Assembly (NCBI RefSeq): GCF_029836165.1
Contig: NZ_JAOEBG010000002.1
Span: 124,001-188,000, forward strand
Source: Pseudomonas sp. GD04091
Lineage (GTDB): Bacteria; Pseudomonadota; Gammaproteobacteria; Pseudomonadales; Pseudomonadaceae
Length of the DNA stretch: 64,000 nucleotides
Direction: 5' to 3'
Positions 8,534 through 18,438 of the stretch are shown one piece after another (positions within the stretch are counted from its first letter, which is position 1; each line of letters starts with the position of its first letter). The notes below the pieces were generated by a model, which was given only the letters and a program-made list of their open reading frames with translations, was not told the origin of the DNA and made no database searches. A program made the translations under genes and the position numbers.

Positions 8534-9022
8534 ATGCTCTCCAGCCGTACCCTTGTCCTGATCCTCGGCGTCGCTTTCATCATGCTCGACCAGTGGGTGA
8601 AACTGATCGCCCTGGTCGCCCTGAACAACCACAGCTATGTCTTCGGCAACCAGATGGTCTGGCTCGACCTGGCCCTGAGCCTGAACCCGGGCGCGTTCCT
8701 CAGCCTCGGCGCCAGTCTGTCGCCGGGCCTCAAGCAACTGATCTTCGTGGCGGCGGTGGGTGTGGCGTGCTGCTGGGCGGTGACCTGGGCGCTCAGGCAC
8801 TGGCAGGCGACACCGGTGAGGGCCGGCGCGGCCTACTTCATCGCCATGGGCGGTCTGGCCAACCTGATCGACCGCGTGCTGCGCGACGGTCATGTGGTCG
8901 ACTACCTCGTCCTCAACCTGGGCCCATTGCATACCGGCGTCTTCAACCTCGCCGACATCGCGATCATGGCAGGTGCCCTGATCCTGGTGCTGGGTGCCCT
9001 GAAAAAACCGACAGAGATCTGA
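8534..9022 (+). CDS. lspA: LspA-family lipoprotein signal peptidase (paralogue)
   Basis: A 162-residue polytopic inner-membrane protein with four predicted membrane segments. It carries the conserved LspA blocks: D19 in FIMLDQWVK, NPGAF at 51-55, GGLANLIDR at 106-114 with the catalytic D123 just after it, and FNLADI with the second catalytic aspartate D141. The protein therefore looks active as an aspartic signal peptidase II that cleaves diacylated prolipoproteins. The housekeeping lspA of pseudomonads lies in the ribF-ileS-lspA block, so this is probably a second copy. It lies beside a type II secretion locus whose secretin has a lipobox, so it may serve lipoproteins of that system. Confidence 0.82.
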   Translation: MLSSRTLVLILGVAFIMLDQWVKLIALVALNNHSYVFGNQMVWLDLALSLNPGAFLSLGASLSPGLKQLIFVAAVGVACCWAVTWALRHWQATPVRAGAAYFIAMGGLANLIDRVLRDGHVVDYLVLNLGPLHTGVFNLADIAIMAGALILVLGALKKPTEI

Positions 9023-9060
9023 AGCCCGCCCTGGCAGGCTTTCGGGCGCCTGGGCGCAGG

Positions 9061-10263
9061 TCACTGCACCAGCTGGTTGATCTCGATGATCGGCATCAGC
9101 ACCGCCATGACGATCAGCAGCACCACCCCACCCATGACCACGATCATCAGCGGCTCAAGCAGCGCGGTCATGCCCATCGCCCGCCGCTCGATGTCCTTGG
9201 CCAAGCTGTCGGCGGCGCGGTCAAGCATCGGCGGCAGGTTGCCGGTCTTCTCGCCGCTGGCGATCAGGTGGATGAGCAGCGGCGGAAAGACCTTCTCCAG
9301 CGCCAGCGCCGAAGCCAGCCCGGCGCCCTCACGCACCCGGGCGGTGGCTTCACTGACGCACTGGTCGAGGCGGTCGTTGCCCAGGGTCTGACGCGCCGCC
9401 TCCAACGCCCGCAGCAGCGGCACGCCGGCGCTGCCGAGAATCGCCAGGGTAGACGCGAAACGCGCGGTGTTCAGGCCCAGCACGAAGCGCCCGAACAGTG
9501 GCAGGCGCAGGATCCGCCCATGCCAGGCCAGGCGCGCCGCCGGGGCACGCAGGTAGATCCGCCAGCCCCACAACGCTGCGGCCATCACAACGAAGCACAG
9601 CACCCCCCACTCGCGCACGAAGTCGCTGGCGCCGAGCATGGCCAAGGTCAGCCCGGGCAGGTCCTGGCGCGCCTGGGTGAAGGCGCTGACCACCTGCGGC
9701 ACCACGTAGCTGAGCAGGAAGATGACGATGCCCACCGACACCAGGCCAACCACGCCGGGATAGATGAAGGCCGTGAGGATCTTGCCGCGCAGGGTGTTGC
9801 GGTCCTCGATGTAGTCGGCCAGGCGCTCCATCACCTGGGCCAGGTCGCCGGACTCCTCGCCCGCCGCCACCAGCGCCCGGTAGATGTCGGGAAAGTCACG
9901 CGGCCGCTCGGCCAGCGCATCGGCCAGGCGCATGCCGCTGCGCACATCGGCGCGCACCGCCCCGAGTACCTGGGCGACATGCTTGCGCTCGGACTGCTCC
10001 AGGGTCGCGCCCAGCGCCGCCTCCAGCGGCAGGCCGGCGGCCAGCAGGCTGGCCAGCTGGCGCGTGGCCCAGGCCAGGTCGCCATCGGACAGTTTCGGGC
10101 TGAACAGGCCAACACCCTGCCCGGCCGCCTGGACCTCGACCTCGAGCGCGGTCAGACCTAGGAGGCGCAACTGGACCATCGCCGCCCCCGGGCTGTCGGC
10201 CTCGAGCAGGCCATTGACGATGCGCCCCTGGGCATCGGCGGCTTCGTAGCGATAGCGATTCAT
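9061..10263 (-). CDS. gspF: Type II secretion inner-membrane platform protein GspF
   Basis: A 400-residue GspF/PilC-family protein with two repeated cytoplasmic domains and three membrane segments (about residues 165-190, 215-235 and 370-395). The N-terminus [13 protein letters not shown] is typical. I chose the ATG at 10263 because it overlaps the gspE stop in a TGATG junction. It acts as the membrane platform on which GspE works to build the pseudopilus. It is the last gene of the minus-strand gsp operon. Confidence 0.92.
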   Translation of the reverse strand: MNRYRYEAADAQGRIVNGLLEADSPGAAMVQLRLLGLTALEVEVQAAGQGVGLFSPKLSDGDLAWATRQLASLLAAGLPLEAALGATLEQSERKHVAQVLGAVRADVRSGMRLADALAERPRDFPDIYRALVAAGEESGDLAQVMERLADYIEDRNTLRGKILTAFIYPGVVGLVSVGIVIFLLSYVVPQVVSAFTQARQDLPGLTLAMLGASDFVREWGVLCFVVMAAALWGWRIYLRAPAARLAWHGRILRLPLFGRFVLGLNTARFASTLAILGSAGVPLLRALEAARQTLGNDRLDQCVSEATARVREGAGLASALALEKVFPPLLIHLIASGEKTGNLPPMLDRAADSLAKDIERRAMGMTALLEPLMIVVMGGVVLLIVMAVLMPIIEINQLVQ

Positions 10264-11684
10264 CAGGCGTCCCTTGTCACACGCAGGATTTCTTCGAGGC
10301 AAGTGCTGCCACTGTCGACCCAGCGCTGGCCGTCCTCGCGCATGCTGCGCATGCCATTGCGCCGGGCCGCGGCGCGCAGGGCCTGTTCGTCGGCGCCCTG
10401 GTGGACCAGGCTGCGCACCTCGTCATCCACGCAGAACAGTTCGTGGATGCCGGTGCGGCCGCTGTAGCCGCACTGGTTGCAGTGCGCGCAACCCACCGCC
10501 CGATACTGCCCGGGCGCGGTCGGGTCGGGTTCGCGGCAGTGCGGGCACAAGCGCCGCACCAGGCGCTGGGCCAGCACCCCGAGCAGCGCCGAGGCCAGCA
10601 GGAACGGCTCGACCCCCATGTCGACCAGGCGGTTGACCGCCGACACCGCGTCGTTGGTGTGCAAGGTGGCGAGCACCAGGTGGCCGGTCAGTGAGGCCTG
10701 CACGGCGATCTGCGCGGTCTCCAGGTCGCGGATCTCGCCGATCATGATCACGTCCGGGTCCTGGCGCAGGATCGCGCGCAGGGCCACGGCAAAGCTCATG
10801 TCGATGCGCGAATTGACCTGGATCTGACTGATCCCCGGCAGGTCGTACTCCACCGGGTCCTCGACGGTAAGAATGTTGCTGACGCTGGCGTCCAGCCGCG
10901 CCAGGGCGGCATACAGGCTGGTGGTCTTGCCCGAGCCGGTGGGGCCGGTGACCAGCACGATACCGTGGGGCTGGCGAATCAGCTGGTCGAGCCGCGCCAG
11001 CAGCGTCGCGTCCATGCCCAGGGCCTCCAGGCGCAGGCGCCCGGCCTGCTTGTCCAGCAAGCGCATCACCACCCGCTCGCCATGCCCGGTGGGCACCGTC
11101 GAGACACGAATATCGATGGGCCGCCCGGCCACACGCAAGGCGATGCGACCGTCCTGGGGCAGGCGCTTCTCGGCGATGTCCAGCTGCGCCATGATCTTGA
11201 TCCGCGACACCAGCGCGCCATGCAGCGCCTTGCGCGGAGAGACCACATCGCGCAGGGTGCCGTCGACCCGGTAGCGCACCAGGCAGTGGCTCTCGAACGG
11301 CTCGATATGGATATCGCTGGCCTGGTCCCGCGCCGCCTGGGTGAGCAAGGCGTTGATCATGCGAATCACCGGGGCGTCGTCCTGGGCCTCGAGCAGGTCG
11401 GTGACCTCCGGGATGTCCTGCAGCAGGCGGTCGAGATCGACCTCGTTCTCCGCCGCGCCCACCACGGCCGCGGCGCTGCCGGTATCGGCGTAGGCGCTGA
11501 CCAGCAAGGCGTCCATCCGCGCCTCGTCGAGCGCCTCGACGCGCACCTGGCCATGCCGCCGGCGCACCTCGGCCAGCGCCCAGGCGGGGCTTGACGGGCA
11601 CCGCGAAAGCAGCGCCCCATCCTCGCCGTGCACCTGCAACACCAGGCGCTGGGCCTTGGCCCAGGCGTATGGCAGGCGACTCAC
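10263..11684 (-). CDS. gspE: Type II secretion ATPase GspE
   Basis: A 473-residue secretion ATPase. The Walker [10 protein letters not shown] is near residue 247, followed by an Asp box and a Walker B region ([11 protein letters not shown]), and the His box with TLHTNDA. A four-cysteine zinc motif CPHC...CAHC follows, characteristic of GspE rather than PilB-type retraction ATPases. The start is a GTG at 11684 ([10 protein letters not shown]) overlapping the gspD stop as GTGA; the frame is open far upstream but there it is only the antisense of nothing and out of frame with gspD. It powers pseudopilus assembly together with GspL and GspF. Confidence 0.9.
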   Translation of the reverse strand: MSRLPYAWAKAQRLVLQVHGEDGALLSRCPSSPAWALAEVRRRHGQVRVEALDEARMDALLVSAYADTGSAAAVVGAAENEVDLDRLLQDIPEVTDLLEAQDDAPVIRMINALLTQAARDQASDIHIEPFESHCLVRYRVDGTLRDVVSPRKALHGALVSRIKIMAQLDIAEKRLPQDGRIALRVAGRPIDIRVSTVPTGHGERVVMRLLDKQAGRLRLEALGMDATLLARLDQLIRQPHGIVLVTGPTGSGKTTSLYAALARLDASVSNILTVEDPVEYDLPGISQIQVNSRIDMSFAVALRAILRQDPDVIMIGEIRDLETAQIAVQASLTGHLVLATLHTNDAVSAVNRLVDMGVEPFLLASALLGVLAQRLVRRLCPHCREPDPTAPGQYRAVGCAHCNQCGYSGRTGIHELFCVDDEVRSLVHQGADEQALRAAARRNGMRSMREDGQRWVDSGSTCLEEILRVTRDA

Positions 11685-14056
11685 CGGGCGGCCTCGTCGA
11701 CCGGCACCGCGCGGATCGATGCCCGCGGCGTGCCCAGCACCGCCGGCTGGGCGCGACCTTGGCCGGGCACACCCTGCTCGGCCGGCGGCAGCAACGGCAT
11801 GTCCATGTCCGGCAAGGCCCAGGAATGTTCGGGCTTGAGGTTGCCCTGGGCGCGGCGAATGAAGTCGTAGCGGTTGAGGGTGATGCTGCGCCCGACAGCG
11901 GCGTCGCGCACGATGTACGGGCGCAGGAATACCATCAGGTTGGTCTTGGTGCTGGCCCGGCGCTCGCTGCGAAACAGCGCGCCGACGCCCGGCAGTCCGG
12001 AGAGCCACGGAATGCCCTCGTTGCTCTGGGTATAGCCGTCCTGCAGCAGGCCGCCGAGGACCATGATCTGGCCATCGTCGAGCAGGATGCTGGTGTCGAT
12101 GGCGCGCTTGTTGGTCACCGTGCCGGCAGCGCCGGAGGCGCGCTGGTCGACGCTGCTGACCTCCTGATAGACATCGAGCTTGACCGTGCCGCCCTCGGAG
12201 ATCTGCGGGCGCACGTTCAGGCGCAGCCCCACTTCCTCGCGCTGGATGGTCTGGAACGGGTTGTTGCTGTTGCCGCCGCCATCGGTGACGTACTGGCCGC
12301 TGACGAAGGGGATGGTCTGGCCGACGAAGATGCTCGCGGCCTCGTTGTCCAGGGTCAGCAGGTTGGGCGTCGACAGCACGTTGCTGCCGCCCTTGCTCTT
12401 GAGCGCGCGAGCCAGGACCTTGAGGTCGAGCACTTCGCCGATGCCCGGGATCGTCACGCTGCCATCGACCACCCCCACCGACAGCCCCGGCGGCAGCACA
12501 TCGATACTGCTCGGCCCCTTGACCAGCCCGCTGCCACCGAGGTTGGCGCCACCGAACACACCGTTCTTGCCCAGGTTGCCGGCCTGCCACTGGATACCGA
12601 ATTCGTTGGCGTCATCCTCTCCCACTTCGACGATCAAGCTTTCCACCACCACTTGGGCACGGCGCTGGTCGAGCTGGTCGATGACCTCGCGCAGGCTGCG
12701 GTACAGCGGCTCGGGCGCGGAAATCAGCAAGGTGTTGGTGGTCTTGTCGGCCTGGATGGTCGCGCCGCCGGCGGAAAACGCCGTGCCCTGGTCGTTCTGC
12801 GATTGAGCGTTGCCGTAGCCGTTCGGCGTGCTGCCGGCGCCCAGGCCATTGCCACGGTTCGAGCTGGCGCTGGCGCCGCTGCCGGTGCCGGCACTGTTGG
12901 CCGGTGTGGTCGTGCTGTTGCCAGAACTGCCGCTGCCGCCTGTGAGCATGCCGCCGCCACTGAGCATCGCCCGGGTGCCATCAGTGCCGGCACTGTCGCT
13001 TTCGCCGGTCAGCAGCCCACGCAGGCTCTGCGCCAGCTTGTCGGCCTGGGCGTTGCGCAGGTACACCACATGCAGGTTGCCAGCGCTGTTCTGGGCGTTG
13101 TCGAGCTTGTAGATCAGGTCTCGGGCCAGCTGGGTGCGTTCGGGGCTGCCGGAACGGATCACCACGCTGTTCGAGCGCGGATCGCCGAGCACGCTGATCT
13201 TCTGCGTCGGGTCGCTGCCCTGGCTGTCGAGCAGCTCATTGACCATGCTGGCGATATCGCTGGCGATGCCGTTCTGGATCGCCACCACATCGGTGTCGAT
13301 GGCACTGGGGATATCGACGCGGTCGAGAATCTGCGCCACCCGCTCGAGGTTCTCGGCGTAATCGGTGACGACGATGGTGTTGTTGCCCGGATAGGCGTTG
13401 ATCGGGTTGTCGGGCGAGACGATCGGACGCAGCACCGGGATCAGGTTGACGGCGTTCTCGTACTGCAGGCGGAAGGTACGGGTGACCATGCCGTTGCCGG
13501 CATCGCGATCGCCACTCACCAGCGCGCCGCCCAACAGCTTGGCATCGGCCTGCGGCACCACCTGGGCCACCCCGCCCACATCGACCACGCTGAAGCCTTG
13601 CATGCGCAGGGCCGACAGCAGCATGGCGTAGGCCTTGCTCGCAGGCACCTCGCCTTCGGAGACCAGGGTCAACTGGCCCTTTACCCTGGGGTCGACCAGG
13701 AACTGCCGTCCGGTGGCCCGGGACAGACCACGCACCACCGCCTGGATGTCGGCGTCGACGAAATTCAGTTGCACCGGCTGCTCACCCAGCGGATTGATCG
13801 GCACCGCAGCCTGCACGCCACGGCTGTGGCGTTGCCCGACCCGGGGCGGCAACGGGCGAGATGCCGGTCGTGCACCGGCGCCGACCTGGACAGGGTGATC
13901 CGGCGTGGCTGCCAACGTCCGCGCCTCGGCCAGGGGCCGGCCCAGCTCGCTGCTGGCCAGGGGTTTGTGCGGGGCCGGCGGACTGGCGCAGGCGCCAAGC
14001 GCCAGGGCCAGCGCCAAGGGCGCGAACGGCAGCAGTCGTGAGGGAAGGCAGGTCAT
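11681..14056 (-). CDS. gspD: Type II secretion secretin GspD (lipoprotein)
   Basis: A 791-residue outer-membrane secretin. The signal peptide ends in a lipobox (ALGAC, Cys at about 23), so the protein should be lipidated and may reach the outer membrane without a pilotin. N-domain repeats follow. A low-complexity Gly/Ser/Asn/Thr linker (about residues 370-425) interrupts the N3 region. The secretin core has [20 protein letters not shown] and the C-terminal [12 protein letters not shown]. It opens the exit pore for folded exoproteins. Its start overlaps gspM by four bases (ATGA) and its end overlaps gspE, so gspM-D-E-F are translationally coupled. Confidence 0.92.
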   Translation of the reverse strand: MTCLPSRLLPFAPLALALALGACASPPAPHKPLASSELGRPLAEARTLAATPDHPVQVGAGARPASRPLPPRVGQRHSRGVQAAVPINPLGEQPVQLNFVDADIQAVVRGLSRATGRQFLVDPRVKGQLTLVSEGEVPASKAYAMLLSALRMQGFSVVDVGGVAQVVPQADAKLLGGALVSGDRDAGNGMVTRTFRLQYENAVNLIPVLRPIVSPDNPINAYPGNNTIVVTDYAENLERVAQILDRVDIPSAIDTDVVAIQNGIASDIASMVNELLDSQGSDPTQKISVLGDPRSNSVVIRSGSPERTQLARDLIYKLDNAQNSAGNLHVVYLRNAQADKLAQSLRGLLTGESDSAGTDGTRAMLSGGGMLTGGSGSSGNSTTTPANSAGTGSGASASSNRGNGLGAGSTPNGYGNAQSQNDQGTAFSAGGATIQADKTTNTLLISAPEPLYRSLREVIDQLDQRRAQVVVESLIVEVGEDDANEFGIQWQAGNLGKNGVFGGANLGGSGLVKGPSSIDVLPPGLSVGVVDGSVTIPGIGEVLDLKVLARALKSKGGSNVLSTPNLLTLDNEAASIFVGQTIPFVSGQYVTDGGGNSNNPFQTIQREEVGLRLNVRPQISEGGTVKLDVYQEVSSVDQRASGAAGTVTNKRAIDTSILLDDGQIMVLGGLLQDGYTQSNEGIPWLSGLPGVGALFRSERRASTKTNLMVFLRPYIVRDAAVGRSITLNRYDFIRRAQGNLKPEHSWALPDMDMPLLPPAEQGVPGQGRAQPAVLGTPRASIRAVPVDEAAR

Positions 14057-14562
14057 GAAGGGTCCTTAGCGCCAGGCGCCTGATCCATGCGAAGGGTTCC
14101 GGAAAACGTCACGGGGCTGGCGGACTCGGCGTCCGGGTCCCGGCGCAGGTCGAGCCGGCCGATGCTCAGCCCAAGCCGGGGTGGCACACGCTGCAGCCAA
14201 GCCATGGCAGCTTCGGCCGGGGCCTGCTGCCAGCTCAGCCAGCGGGCCTCGCCCTCGACGCGGAGCCGGGAATGGGCCTGCAGACCAGCGTCATCCAGGC
14301 TGCGCTGCAACGCTTCGTCGAGATCGGTGGGCCGCGCCGCCAGACGCGGGGCCAGCAGCGTATCGAGGGTCTGGGCCTGGCTGCGTAACCGAGGCGTTTC
14401 GGCCTGCCAGTGCTCGATCCTGGCCAGCGCCGGCGCAATGAGCACCTGCCAGCCGAACAGCACGGCGAGCAACGCACCGGCCGCGCCCACCGCTCGCCGC
14501 TCACGCGGGGCCAGGGCTCGCCAGCGTTGCCGGGCCGCGCCCAGGTTGGCCTTAATCGACAT
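14053..14562 (-). CDS. gspM: Type II secretion protein GspM
   Basis: A 169-residue bitopic protein: a short basic cytoplasmic N-terminus, one membrane segment (AVGAAGALLAVLFGWQVLIA, about 25-45), and a periplasmic ferredoxin-like domain. This matches GspM, which partners GspL in the inner-membrane platform. I used the ATG at 14562 (MSIKANLGAARQ), which overlaps the end of gspL by 11 bases. Sequence conservation in GspM is low, so the call rests on topology, size and position between gspL and gspD. Confidence 0.75.
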   Translation of the reverse strand: MSIKANLGAARQRWRALAPRERRAVGAAGALLAVLFGWQVLIAPALARIEHWQAETPRLRSQAQTLDTLLAPRLAARPTDLDEALQRSLDDAGLQAHSRLRVEGEARWLSWQQAPAEAAMAWLQRVPPRLGLSIGRLDLRRDPDAESASPVTFSGTLRMDQAPGAKDPS

Positions 14563-15472
14563 GGGCCAGTTCCTCGCTCGCCGCGCTGGACGCGCGCAAG
14601 GTCCAGCCCTGCCCGCTGGCCTGGGCGTCGATGCCGCGGGCGGCGAGGTCGGCCTGCCAGGCGCTGTCGGCGGGGGCCTTGCCACCCTCGGCCAATGGCG
14701 TGATACGCAGCACGCCGTCCTGATAGGTCATTGCCGCGACATTGCCTGCCAGGAACGGCATGACCCGACCGGCACCGTCGAGCAACGCGCCCAACCCCGT
14801 CGTCGTGGTGACCGATCCGTTCTGTAGTTGCTGGCGGGCCTGCTGCAACGGATTGAGCACCACCGGCAACTGTGGGAAGGCTTCGCGTACCTGGGCGACC
14901 ATCCGCGAGCGCAGCGCCTCGCCCTCGCTGGCCAGCTGCGCGGCGTAAAGGTTCAGGCCCAGGCACCAGATCAGCGCCGCCGCGCTCCAGATCGCCACCG
15001 TGCGCGTCCAGTCCAGCGGTTTTGCCGGTGCTTGCAGGCCGCCGCTCAGGTCAGGCGGCGCCAGCGCCTCGGCCGGTTGCGCGAACAGACCGCTCAGACG
15101 GATCTTGTCGGCCTGCAACCAGGCCTGCAACTGCGCCAGTTGCGCCAACCCCAGCCAGGCCACGGCCACCCGACCATCGGCTTGCCGGGCGCCGTGGGCG
15201 ACATGGACCTGCCCGCTGTCCCCCAGCAGCAACCCCTGCACCGCGCAGCGTACGGCGGCCTCCAGGCGTTTGCCGGTCAGCGGCGGCAATGCGATGGCCA
15301 GAGCCAGGCTGTCGTCTTCATGCAGGTGCAGGCGCCAGGTGGCACCCCTGGCCTGTGCGGCCAGCTGCGCACGCGTTGCCTGGCCATGGTGTTCGCCGTG
15401 GTGGTAGTCGAGGAGCGATGCCGCCTCCAGCGTTGCCAGCGGCGGCAGTCGAATCTGCAGCGTCGTGCTCAT
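14552..15472 (-). CDS. gspL: Type II secretion protein GspL
   Basis: A 306-residue protein whose N-terminal two thirds would be the actin-like cytoplasmic domain that binds GspE. A membrane segment (VAIWSAAALIWCLGLNLYAA) lies near residue 170, followed by a periplasmic domain with the plausible ferredoxin-like fold. It is shorter than standard GspL (about 380-400 residues), mostly through a trimmed cytoplasmic domain. The ATG at 15472 overlaps the gspK stop as ATGA. Position between gspK and gspM supports the call. Confidence 0.75.
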   Translation of the reverse strand: MSTTLQIRLPPLATLEAASLLDYHHGEHHGQATRAQLAAQARGATWRLHLHEDDSLALAIALPPLTGKRLEAAVRCAVQGLLLGDSGQVHVAHGARQADGRVAVAWLGLAQLAQLQAWLQADKIRLSGLFAQPAEALAPPDLSGGLQAPAKPLDWTRTVAIWSAAALIWCLGLNLYAAQLASEGEALRSRMVAQVREAFPQLPVVLNPLQQARQQLQNGSVTTTTGLGALLDGAGRVMPFLAGNVAAMTYQDGVLRITPLAEGGKAPADSAWQADLAARGIDAQASGQGWTLRASSAASEELAHVD

Positions 15473-16413
15473 GTGCCCACCCGTGTCCAGATCACATCCG
15501 GCAACTGCCCCTCGCGCAGGCGCAGCAACGCTTGCATGGACAGCACGCGCGCGCCCTGGCGCGCCTGGCCGTGCAGGCGGAACCAGTCGCTGTTGATCCC
15601 CACCCGCACATTGGCCATGGCCAACTGCGGCATGCGCAGGCGATTGACGAAGTCGCCACGATTGACGAACCAGCGCCCGGCATCGCGTTCGGCGACCAGC
15701 GCCGCGGCCTGCTGCAACGGCAGGCCCGGCACCTGGGCCGCCAGGACTTCGGCGCTGGCGGTGTTGCCATTGACCCAGGTAAGCGCTGGCAGCACGGTCA
15801 CGAAATGGCGCAGACGCCGCAGGATCTCGGCATCCATGCCCTTGAGCGCCGCCAGGGCATCCAGGTCGCGCAGCATCGGACGCCTGGCGGGCAGCGGCGC
15901 GGCGGCCGACGGAGAAGTCAGGCGGCCGCTGTCGAAGCCCTGACGGACGGCGGCGGCAACCACCGGACGCTGCGGGTAGCTGTCGATCACCTGCCCGGCA
16001 ATCGCCGATGCCAGGCGCTCGTCGATGCCGATCAGCCGGCACAGGCGCTGGAAGGTGGCCAATGCCTCGCCATCGACCAGGCCATCGACCACCAGGTTGC
16101 GCAAGTTGAACTTGCCCTGCTCGTCTTCCAATTGCCCGTCGAACAGCACCCCGCCCGACGGTACATCGAGGATCGGCCGCGCCCACGGTTGGCCGATGCG
16201 TACCAGCGGATCGCGCTGGCGCTGCTCGAACAGGCGCTGGCGGCTAAGCTGCACGCCACCTTCCAGTGCCCATCGACCCTGCAGCGCCAACTGGCGATTC
16301 TCCACCTGCCGGGTGAACAGCCCCTGGCGCTCGATCATGCCGGCGGCGATCACCGCCACCACCGCCGCGATCAACAAGGCGCTGATCACTGCCATGCCCT
16401 CCTGGCGCGCCAT
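15469..16413 (-). CDS. gspK: Type II secretion minor pseudopilin GspK
   Basis: A 314-residue minor pseudopilin. The N-terminus RQEGMAVISALLIAAVVAV has the prepilin peptidase site after the glycine and a hydrophobic helix. The large alpha domain characteristic of GspK follows, with a helix-hairpin-helix-like region (LPLQQAAALVAERDAGRWF). GspK caps the pseudopilus tip with GspI and GspJ. Its start lies six bases after the gspG stop, and it overlaps gspL at the other end. Confidence 0.85.
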   Translation of the reverse strand: MARQEGMAVISALLIAAVVAVIAAGMIERQGLFTRQVENRQLALQGRWALEGGVQLSRQRLFEQRQRDPLVRIGQPWARPILDVPSGGVLFDGQLEDEQGKFNLRNLVVDGLVDGEALATFQRLCRLIGIDERLASAIAGQVIDSYPQRPVVAAAVRQGFDSGRLTSPSAAAPLPARRPMLRDLDALAALKGMDAEILRRLRHFVTVLPALTWVNGNTASAEVLAAQVPGLPLQQAAALVAERDAGRWFVNRGDFVNRLRMPQLAMANVRVGINSDWFRLHGQARQGARVLSMQALLRLREGQLPDVIWTRVGT

Positions 16414-16419
16414 GGCCGA

Positions 16420-16866
16420 TCACAACTGCCACGAGCCGATATCGCTGTTCACCCCTTCTCCACCGGGCTGGCCGTCGGCACCCAGGGAAAACACATCGAT
16501 CTCACCGTTGGCACCCGGGTTCAAGTACTGGTACGGGCGGCCCCAGGGGTCGTTGGGCAAGCGATCGAGGTAGGCGCGCCATTGACCATCCTTGGCCTGC
16601 GCCGGCTTTTCCACCAGCACCTTCAGGCCTTGGTTCTGGCTCGGATAGCCACCGTTGTCCAACCGGTAGAGCTTGAGCGCCTGCATCAACCCGGCGATGT
16701 CCTGGCGCGCCGCCGTGGCGCGGGCCTGGTCGGGGCGGTCGAGCACCTTGGGCACGACCATCGCCGCGAGGATGCCGAGAATCACCACCACCACCATGAT
16801 CTCGATCAGGGTGAAGCCTTGCTGGCGGCTACGGCGACCTGCGGCGCTGCGACGGGCGATCTGCAT
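16420..16866 (-). CDS. gspG: Type II secretion major pseudopilin GspG
   Basis: A 148-residue major pseudopilin. The prepilin site is RQQG followed by FTLIEIMVVVVILG, with the essential Glu at mature position 5. The C-terminal domain has the GspG signature LPNDPWGRPYQYLNPG and the calcium-loop-like end DIGSWQL. It polymerises into the pseudopilus driven by GspE and must be cut by a prepilin peptidase, not encoded here. It is the first gene of the minus-strand operon and divergent from gspI. Confidence 0.93.
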   Translation of the reverse strand: MQIARRSAAGRRSRQQGFTLIEIMVVVVILGILAAMVVPKVLDRPDQARATAARQDIAGLMQALKLYRLDNGGYPSQNQGLKVLVEKPAQAKDGQWRAYLDRLPNDPWGRPYQYLNPGANGEIDVFSLGADGQPGGEGVNSDIGSWQL

Positions 16867-17013
16867 CTCGGCATTCCTTGCTTGAATTCGAATCGGGGGC
16901 CGATTGTTGCAAGCCGGTATGTCACGGATATTGAAAAAGCTCGGGAGTGGCCGTCGTCAAACCGTCATCGCGCCGCTCTACAGTGCCGCTTTGCCCTGGG
17001 CGGAGGGAACGTC

Positions 17014-17382
17014 GTGCGCGCCACCGAGGACGGCTTCACCCTGATCGAAGTGCTGGTGGCGTTGACCATCGTCGCCGTGGCCATGGCCGCCGCCGTGCGC
17101 GCCACCGGGCTGATGACCCAGGGCAACGGGCTGCTGCGCGACAAAGGGCTGGCCTTGCTGGCGGCCCAGGGGCGGCTGGCCGAGCTGAAACTGGAAGGCG
17201 ACGCTCGCCCCGGCGTGCAGCAGTTCGAATGCGACCAGGGGCGCCTGCGCCTGCGCTGCGAGCAACGCGTAGCGCGCGCGCAGGGCGGTGTCATGGAGGT
17301 GTCCGTGCAGGTGTTCGACCGTCAGCACGAAGGGCCGGCGCTGGCGCGATTGCAGACGCTGCTCGGTGCACATCCCCCATGA
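17014..17382 (+). CDS. gspI: Type II secretion minor pseudopilin GspI
   Basis: A 122-residue minor pseudopilin. DGFTLIEVLVALTIVAVAMA has the cleavage glycine and the Glu at mature position 5, and the length and C-terminal pattern (GVMEVSVQVFD) fit GspI better than GspH or GspJ. The start is the GTG at 17014 with GGAGGG five bases ahead. It reads divergently from gspG, 147 bases away, so the two promoters share this gap. GspI nucleates the pseudopilus tip with GspJ and GspK; no gspJ is found in the window. Confidence 0.8.
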   Translation: MRATEDGFTLIEVLVALTIVAVAMAAAVRATGLMTQGNGLLRDKGLALLAAQGRLAELKLEGDARPGVQQFECDQGRLRLRCEQRVARAQGGVMEVSVQVFDRQHEGPALARLQTLLGAHPP

Positions 17383-17401
17383 CAAGGGTCGCGCCCCGAA
17401 C

Positions 17402-18394
17402 TCAGGATGCCAGCGGAGCTCGCTCGCCTTCCTCGACCCGCGCGGCATAGCGCTGCGCCAGCACCGCGCACACCATCAGCTGGATCTGATGGAACAGCAT
17501 CAACGGCAGGATCATCGCGCCGATGCCACCACCGACGAACAGCACCTGGGCCATCGGCACCCCGGTTGCCAGGCTCTTCTTGGACCCGGCGAACAGGATG
17601 GTGATGCGATCCTCGACACTGAAACCGAGCACCCGCCCGAGCAGGCGCGTGCCCAGCAACACCACCGCCAGCAGGATTGCGCACACGGCGAACAGCCCAG
17701 CCAGATGCTGCGGCGACACCGTGTGCCACAGGCCGGTGACCACCGCCGCGCTGAACGCGGTGTACACCACCAGCAGGATCGAGCCCTGGTCCACCACCTT
17801 CAGCCAGCGCGCGTTGCGCTTGACCCAGTCTCCGATCCAGCGCCGGGCGATCTGTCCGGCCACGAACGGCACCAGCAACTGCAGGGTGATCTTCAGCACC
17901 GCATCCAGGCCGGGGCCGGTGTCCCCGGAGGCGCCGAGCAACATCACCACCAGCAATGGCGTGAGGAAGATCCCCAGCAGGCTCGAAGCCGCCGCGCTGC
18001 AGATCGCCGCCGGCACGTTGCCTCGGGCCAGCGAGGTGAAGGCGATGGCCGACTGCACCGTGGCTGGCAAGGCGCACAGGTAGAGCACGCCCAGGTACAG
18101 CTCGTTGCCCACAAGGGGCACGAACAGCGGCTTGAACGCCAGGCCCAGCAACGGGAACAGCACGAAGGTGCAGGAGAACACCAGCAGGTGCAGGCGCCAG
18201 TGGCCAGCGCCGGCGATGATCGCTTCGCGCGACAGCTTGGCGCCGTGCAGGAAGAACAGCAGGCCGATGGCCAGGTTGGTCAGCCAGCCGAACAGCACCG
18301 CGCCTTCGCCGGAACACGGCAGCACGGTGGCAATGAACACCACCCCGAGCAAGGCCAGGGTGAAATTGTCGAACAGCATGCGCAGGTACTTCAT
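17402..18394 (-). CDS. BASS-family transporter (YfeH/SLC10A7-like)
   Basis: A 330-residue integral membrane protein with about ten hydrophobic segments. It belongs to the bile acid:sodium symporter superfamily, YfeH/SLC10A7-like branch: a paired GLLFFLHGAKLSREAI and SIEDR-like VEDRITILFAGSKKSLATG region mark the two broken helices. E. coli YfeH is almost identical in length (about 332). I used the ATG at 18394 (MKYLRMLF) rather than 18421. It converges on gspI with 19 bases between. Substrate unknown. Confidence 0.83.
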   Translation of the reverse strand: MKYLRMLFDNFTLALLGVVFIATVLPCSGEGAVLFGWLTNLAIGLLFFLHGAKLSREAIIAGAGHWRLHLLVFSCTFVLFPLLGLAFKPLFVPLVGNELYLGVLYLCALPATVQSAIAFTSLARGNVPAAICSAAASSLLGIFLTPLLVVMLLGASGDTGPGLDAVLKITLQLLVPFVAGQIARRWIGDWVKRNARWLKVVDQGSILLVVYTAFSAAVVTGLWHTVSPQHLAGLFAVCAILLAVVLLGTRLLGRVLGFSVEDRITILFAGSKKSLATGVPMAQVLFVGGGIGAMILPLMLFHQIQLMVCAVLAQRYAARVEEGERAPLAS

Positions 18395-18438
18395 CACAGG
18401 TTCCGTCTTGTCTTTGTGCAAGCCTGGACGATAAGGTC

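Noticed and set aside
7264..10161. Open frame of 965 codons on the plus strand
   Set aside because: It is antisense to the methyltransferase and gspF genes and overlaps lspA in another frame; composition is not protein-like.
11685..12590. Upstream extension of gspE
   Set aside because: The frame is open into gspD but in a different frame; the GTG at 11684 overlapping the gspD stop gives a normal GspE N-terminus.
11591..14041. Open frame of 816 codons on the plus strand
   Set aside because: Antisense of gspD; no start signal, no domain.
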